Notes under the pieces: generated by a model | Seen by the model: the letters and a program-made list of their open reading frames with translations, nothing else | Databases searched by the model: none | Told to the model about the DNA's origin: nothing | Shown here: positions 60,301 to 64,000 of the stretch, piece by piece | How positions within the stretch are numbered: position 1 is the first letter of the stretch | How the letters are laid out: every line of letters starts with the position of its first letter | NCBI RefSeq assembly: GCF_040115645.1 | Contig: NC_089569.1 | Span: 2,046,001-2,110,000 of the forward strand | Length of the DNA stretch: 64,000 nucleotides | From: Euwallacea fornicatus | Lineage: Eukaryota; Arthropoda; Insecta; Coleoptera; Curculionidae | Direction of reading: 5' to 3' | Translations under genes and position numbers: made by a program

Positions 60301-61577
60301 GCTACAGATAGTTCAGTGTCTGCTAAATGAATGTGAGCTTCCTGCATAACTAATAGCCAAGCCAGAGTAGGCTGAACATCCATAACTCCTGGCTGATACT
60401 CATACAAAGCTATTATGAGCTTGCTATTCAAATCACTAGAAATTATGGATTTCTGTGCTGAAAACACTGAATGCATCACTTGAAGGCCACAAACAGTCAC
60501 TATTGGATAATTTAGGCTCATTAGCCGCAATATAGTTTCACAACATTTTTTTATGTGAACTTTAGGAAAGTTTTGGATGGTCTCTTTTAGAAGTCCTAAA
60601 GTGTGAAGGATGGTTGTTTGACTTGACTGTATAGAACTAAGTTCCACACACCCAACACTACCTCCAAGACAATTCTCCAAAATTTCTTCACAGAATTCTG
60701 CACATTTTTCTGCAGCTGTATTGTGGCCTTTTTCAAAACATGGAGACTTTACTATAGCTGCAACAGCATGTTGTCCTGCTTTACGCCATTTAGGTTTAGT
60801 ATGAATGCAGAATGGATTTAACATAGCAGAGAAAATTTGTTTTGTAGTGGCATGTGTCCATTGGATTGATTCCTGTGCTCTCAAAACTGTTGCCAACACA
60901 CCCAAGGTGGATTTTATAATCACGTTATTCTCTGCTGAAGCAAAATCCTTTAAAATGTACAACATTTTAGCAGTAACATCATTGAAACTCTTCCTTAGAA
61001 CTGCTTGTGGAACTGTTTTGATTCCCATACTCAGAAGAGATAGTACTGCAGTAACTTGATCTTCATTTTTGTCCTCACTGTTGTATACAGTGTCGAGAGT
61101 TGTTAGAAGTGTGCAGTAATATTCTGTGGATGACTCGGTTCCCCCATTTTGCTTGATAATCTCAGTAACAGCTGCTAAAATTGCTAGCATTTCCTTATGC
61201 AATGCAGAATCTGCATGAAAAGTCTTCATAAACTTCCCAAATGACATGTTACTACACTCAGACCATCCTGAAGCAAATGATTGCATAGTTTGATAAGAAC
61301 CATCAGAACCTTCATAACAACTCTCTGACTCCATTTCATAGCTGTCTTCTAAGGACATTTCCACATCTTTGTGTTGTGGCTCTTTGAGAACTTGCAAGGC
61401 ATCATGTTTCCTCAAGGTATCTGTGGTAAGGCAGCTAGGTCCAAGATCATCTTGGAAAAAGTGCCTTTTTGCCTGTTCTCTATATTTATGTGTTTCTGGG
61501 TTTGAGCTAGAGCTCTGCCCTTTTGGCCATCTCTTGCCTTTGGTTTGTCCCTTTAATTTACTTCGGAATTTGCCCAT
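57371..61577 (-). CDS. RRP12-like protein, ribosomal RNA processing and pre-ribosome export
   Basis: HEAT-repeat nuclear protein needed for late maturation and export of 40S and 60S precursors. Three exons: 61577-60207, 60038-59794, 59726-57371; 1,323 residues, close to the family's usual length. It begins MGKFRSKLKGQTKGKRWPKG, the conserved basic start. The middle is all helical HEAT-like repeats, including the conserved NUC173-type region (GMIALASSKTREIVASSLSF-like helices in the third exon). The C-terminal ~250 residues alternate acidic runs (EEEDDGD, DSDSDEED, DDDDSSDND) with basic, nuclear-localisation-like patches (KRKRP, KKTKG) and end in a Lys/Arg-rich tail. The first Met of MGKF at 61577 was chosen over the upstream non-ATG codons. 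A poly(A) signal on the minus strand lies at 57281-57276. Confidence 0.95.
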
Positions 61578-62089
61578 TTTAGGTGACAAATGCGATCTAA
61601 CTTGCAGGTTAAAAACAGAACTTTGAAATTATGGGTTTTTATTTTACACTGTATGAACTTTTGAGTATGTATCTATCAAAATGTATAAAATTCGTTAATA
61701 ATTAAAGGGCTTTTGGGGTACCCAAAAAGGAACATAACAATTAGTGAGGTTAAATAATAGCTAATAAAATTGGCTAAATTTTCAATGTCAACACCACGTG
61801 CTTCCGATTTTTTAAATAAGATAAACTCAAGTACTAACTCCAACTACACCACCGGTAATAGGATTTTGACTAATTTGACGTAAATTAAGTGGCGCTACCT
61901 GACGGCCATATAATTCCCTCCATTTTTTATCGCGGAATAACCTCAATTCGTTCTCTTCTCGGTTTTCTTTAGGGATTCAACGCATGAAAAAGTTTGGAAG
62001 CGGTTTTTTGGTATTCTTCCTGCAAAAAGTGTCTGACAATCATTTATCATTTGATTTTGGTATTATTAATTTCTAAATTAACTATCAAG
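61578..62089. promoter_or_regulatory. Divergent promoter shared by RRP12 and the nuclear FKBP gene
   Basis: Only 512 bp separate the two start codons, which point away from each other. No TATA box is convincing on either side, as expected for housekeeping promoters. A CACGTG E-box occurs at about 61794-61799 (ACACCACGTGCTT). Confidence 0.6.
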
Positions 62090-63424
62090 ATGTTCTGGGG
62101 TAAGATTTTAGTCAAGAAATTTCTATTGTATTTTGCCGACCATGCCGCCAGCATTGGTAAAGAATCTCGATTTTTGGTTCTTATGAGGTTATCTTCCCTA
62201 TACAGGTCTAATAATGGAGCCCGACAGGCGTTACAGCCAAAAAGTCAAAAAATCCTTTCACATATCAATGGCCTCTCTAGATATCAATTCATCTTCTGAG
62301 GAACCATCCCAGCTTATGTGCAGCTATGATGGAAGGAATTATTTGCTATGCACACTTAGAAAACCCGATCTTTTGCAATGTTCTTTGGATCTAGAATTTG
62401 CAGTAAGCCCCATTAACTTAAATAACTTTTGTGGTTCTTATATAACTGTTTCGTAGGCTGGGACTGAGGTCTCATTTGCAGCAAATGGTAAAGCCCACGT
62501 CCATCTCACTGGCTATCTTTCGGAAACGGACAATGATGAGTTGACACTCAATCAATTAGCTGAAGAAGTGGAGGATGAGGAATCAGAGGATGATGCATTT
62601 GAAGAAGTGTTCTCTAAGAAAGCCAAGAGACAAAATAATGATAAAGAAAGTGTTCCAGCAAAGAAAACCAAATTATTAAATGGCTCTGCTAAAGTTGAAC
62701 TTGCTGAAGATGAGGATGACTCTGATGATCCCGATTTTGATGAAGAGATGGTAAGAAATAGGGTATGCAAAGAAAGTATAATATTTTATTGTTGATCATC
62801 AGGCAAATGGCGAAGAAGTTGAAGAGGAGGAGGATGATGGAAATGAGTCTGATACTGAGGATGAAGATGAAGATGAAGAGAGTGAAACTGAAGCACCACA
62901 AGTGACTACCACAAAACAAAAGCCTAAAAAGGAATCAGAGGCCAAGCAAGGGACAAGCGAGAAAAAACAGAAACAAACCCTGAAAGGTGGTGTCATTGTT
63001 GAGGATTTGGTGGAAGGAAATGGACCCCCTGCTAAAGCTGGACGTTTTGTGACTGTAAATAATAATTTTTATTTTCATTATGGGTAGTCACAAAGATGTT
63101 GAATTACAGGTGTATTATGAGGGAAGGCTTCAAAAGAACAATAAACTTTTTGATTCAACTTCCAAAGGACCAGGCTTTAAATTCCGCTTAGGAGGAGGGG
63201 AAGTAATTAAGGGATGGGACGTGGGCCTGGTTGGCATGAAAGTAGGAGGAAAACGAAAGATTGTATGCCCACCTCAAGCAGGGTAAGTATGCTTTGAAAC
63301 TGTAGGTTATAATTTTAGTGGAAATTTGTGATATATTTATAGATATGGAGCTAAAGGATCACCTCCAGCAATTCCCCCTAATTCCACGTTAGTTTTTACA
63401 GTTACTCTCAAGAAAATTAAGTAA
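62090..63424 (+). CDS. 46-kDa-type FK506-binding nuclear protein, FKBP39/FKBP46 family
   Basis: Nuclear peptidyl-prolyl isomerase of chromatin and nucleolus. Exons: 62090-62099, 62206-62402, 62457-62750, 62803-63054, 63110-63282, 63343-63424; 335 residues. Residues 1-~90 form the nucleoplasmin-like domain (MFWG start, RRYSQ, FHISMASLD, NYLLCTL, VHLTGYLSE). Residues ~95-225 are acidic and Lys-rich runs with KKAKR- and KKTK-type basic signals. Residues ~227-335 form the FKBP domain (VYYEGRL, LFDSTSKGPGF, GEVIKGWDVGL, YGAKGSPPAIPPN, LVFTVTLKKI). The ligand-pocket residues of FKBPs (Tyr, Phe-Asp, Phe, Val-Ile, Trp, Tyr, Phe) are all present, so it should be catalytically competent. AATAAA at 63576-63581 is the likely poly(A) signal. 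Confidence 0.95.
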
Positions 63425-63581
63425 TTAAATTCTCAGTTTATGATAATCATTAAGTTACTTTAAAAATATTTTTGTATTCTTGTTTGATATGGTAATGTCC
63501 TATTAGTTGCAAAAGAACTATGGTTTTGATGTTTAAGTAATGGATAAAGTTGCTCCATTTTAAATATTTTTCTTAAATAAA

Positions 63582-64000
63582 CATTTCCAAGTTAAGAGGT
63601 TTTACTTTATTCCTATTAAAAACTGCTTCTTTATCGCAGTTCTCTTCTCGCCACACTGAAAATTTATTTCAAATTTTTAGACTTTTGCCTTAAGATCGTG
63701 TTTTATTTTACAGTTGTTTTTTAGATATATTTGTCTATTTACACTTCAGATCATGTCTCCATACAACTGGAATGATCTATAAAACAGCATAAATACAATA
63801 ATTCTTGTAGCAGTTGGATTTATTAATCATGGTTTATCTTGGTTTGGTATAGCACAAATTCTTAATGTTTGAGCCGCTTGTACAATAATACAACTTGCAG
63901 TAAATATTCTATTGACCTTGCTTGACATTTTATGATTTATATACCATTATTAATTATTACCCATCAAAGGCCAAAAGATAATTGAAATGATCTTTTTGAC
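63582..64000. other. Downstream of the FKBP gene, no feature recognised
   Basis: AT-rich sequence to the window edge with no open frame, RNA gene or transposon end that I can support. Confidence 0.45.

Noticed and set aside
57531..61059. Several plus-strand frames opposite RRP12
   Set aside because: Antisense shadows of a long conserved coding region.
62552..62996. Ser-rich minus-strand frames opposite the FKBP gene
   Set aside because: Antisense of acidic Glu/Asp codons, which read as Ser/Phe/Leu runs on the other strand.
1..64000. tRNA, rRNA and CRISPR features
   Set aside because: I looked for tRNA B-box-like GGTTCGAATCC strings with cloverleaf context and for regularly spaced direct repeats with unique spacers, and found none. 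A trained covariance-model search would be decisive for RNA genes.

Overview
This is insect nuclear DNA: AT-rich, with spliced genes, many introns of about 45-65 bp with GT..AG ends, AATAAA poly(A) signals, two Rebers-Riddiford cuticle-protein genes and many Tc1/mariner-type transposons. A beetle is plausible but cannot be fixed from sequence alone. All multi-exon models were built by hand from splice consensus and reading phase, and each closes exactly in frame.

Layout. 1-6.4 kb: intergenic, with a transposon stub at the left edge and a decayed 28-bp tandem repeat near 4.6 kb. 5.7-10.2 kb: two convergent cuticle-protein genes, each with a TATA box, separated by a decayed ~62-bp tandem repeat. 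12.4-17.3 kb (minus strand): protein phosphatase inhibitor 2 (PPP1R2) and a TRAFD1/FLN29-like zinc-finger protein. 18-29 kb: a transposon graveyard. An intact, young Tc1-type element with a 340-residue transposase and IR/DR-style ends sits inside an older Tc1 element. That older element also carries a second insertion and abuts a third broken Tc1 element, which itself contains a LINE fragment. 30.4-34.1 kb (minus): an alpha-arrestin gene with a transposon in an intron. 35.3-45.2 kb (minus): a ~25-exon two-LIM-domain protein of about 1,330-1,345 residues, related to the LIM proteins of the EPLIN/Xirp2 class, with a transposon in its largest intron. 46.1-49.1 kb: another nested Tc1 pair. 49-56.5 kb: gene-poor. 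56.6-56.9 kb: a possible small unrecognised gene. 57.4-61.6 kb (minus): RRP12. 62.1-63.4 kb (plus): an FKBP39/FKBP46-type nuclear FKBP. RRP12 and FKBP share a 512-bp divergent promoter.

How the genes relate: the cuticle pair is a local paralogous unit for exoskeleton. RRP12 (pre-ribosome export and maturation) and the nuclear FKBP (nucleolar/chromatin prolyl isomerase) are both nuclear housekeeping genes on one shared promoter. The other genes show no obvious functional linkage. I found no convincing undescribed multi-gene system. The strongest leads are the young IR/DR transposon, the nested insertion history, and the modular one-motif-per-exon design and tyrosine-motif array of the LIM protein.
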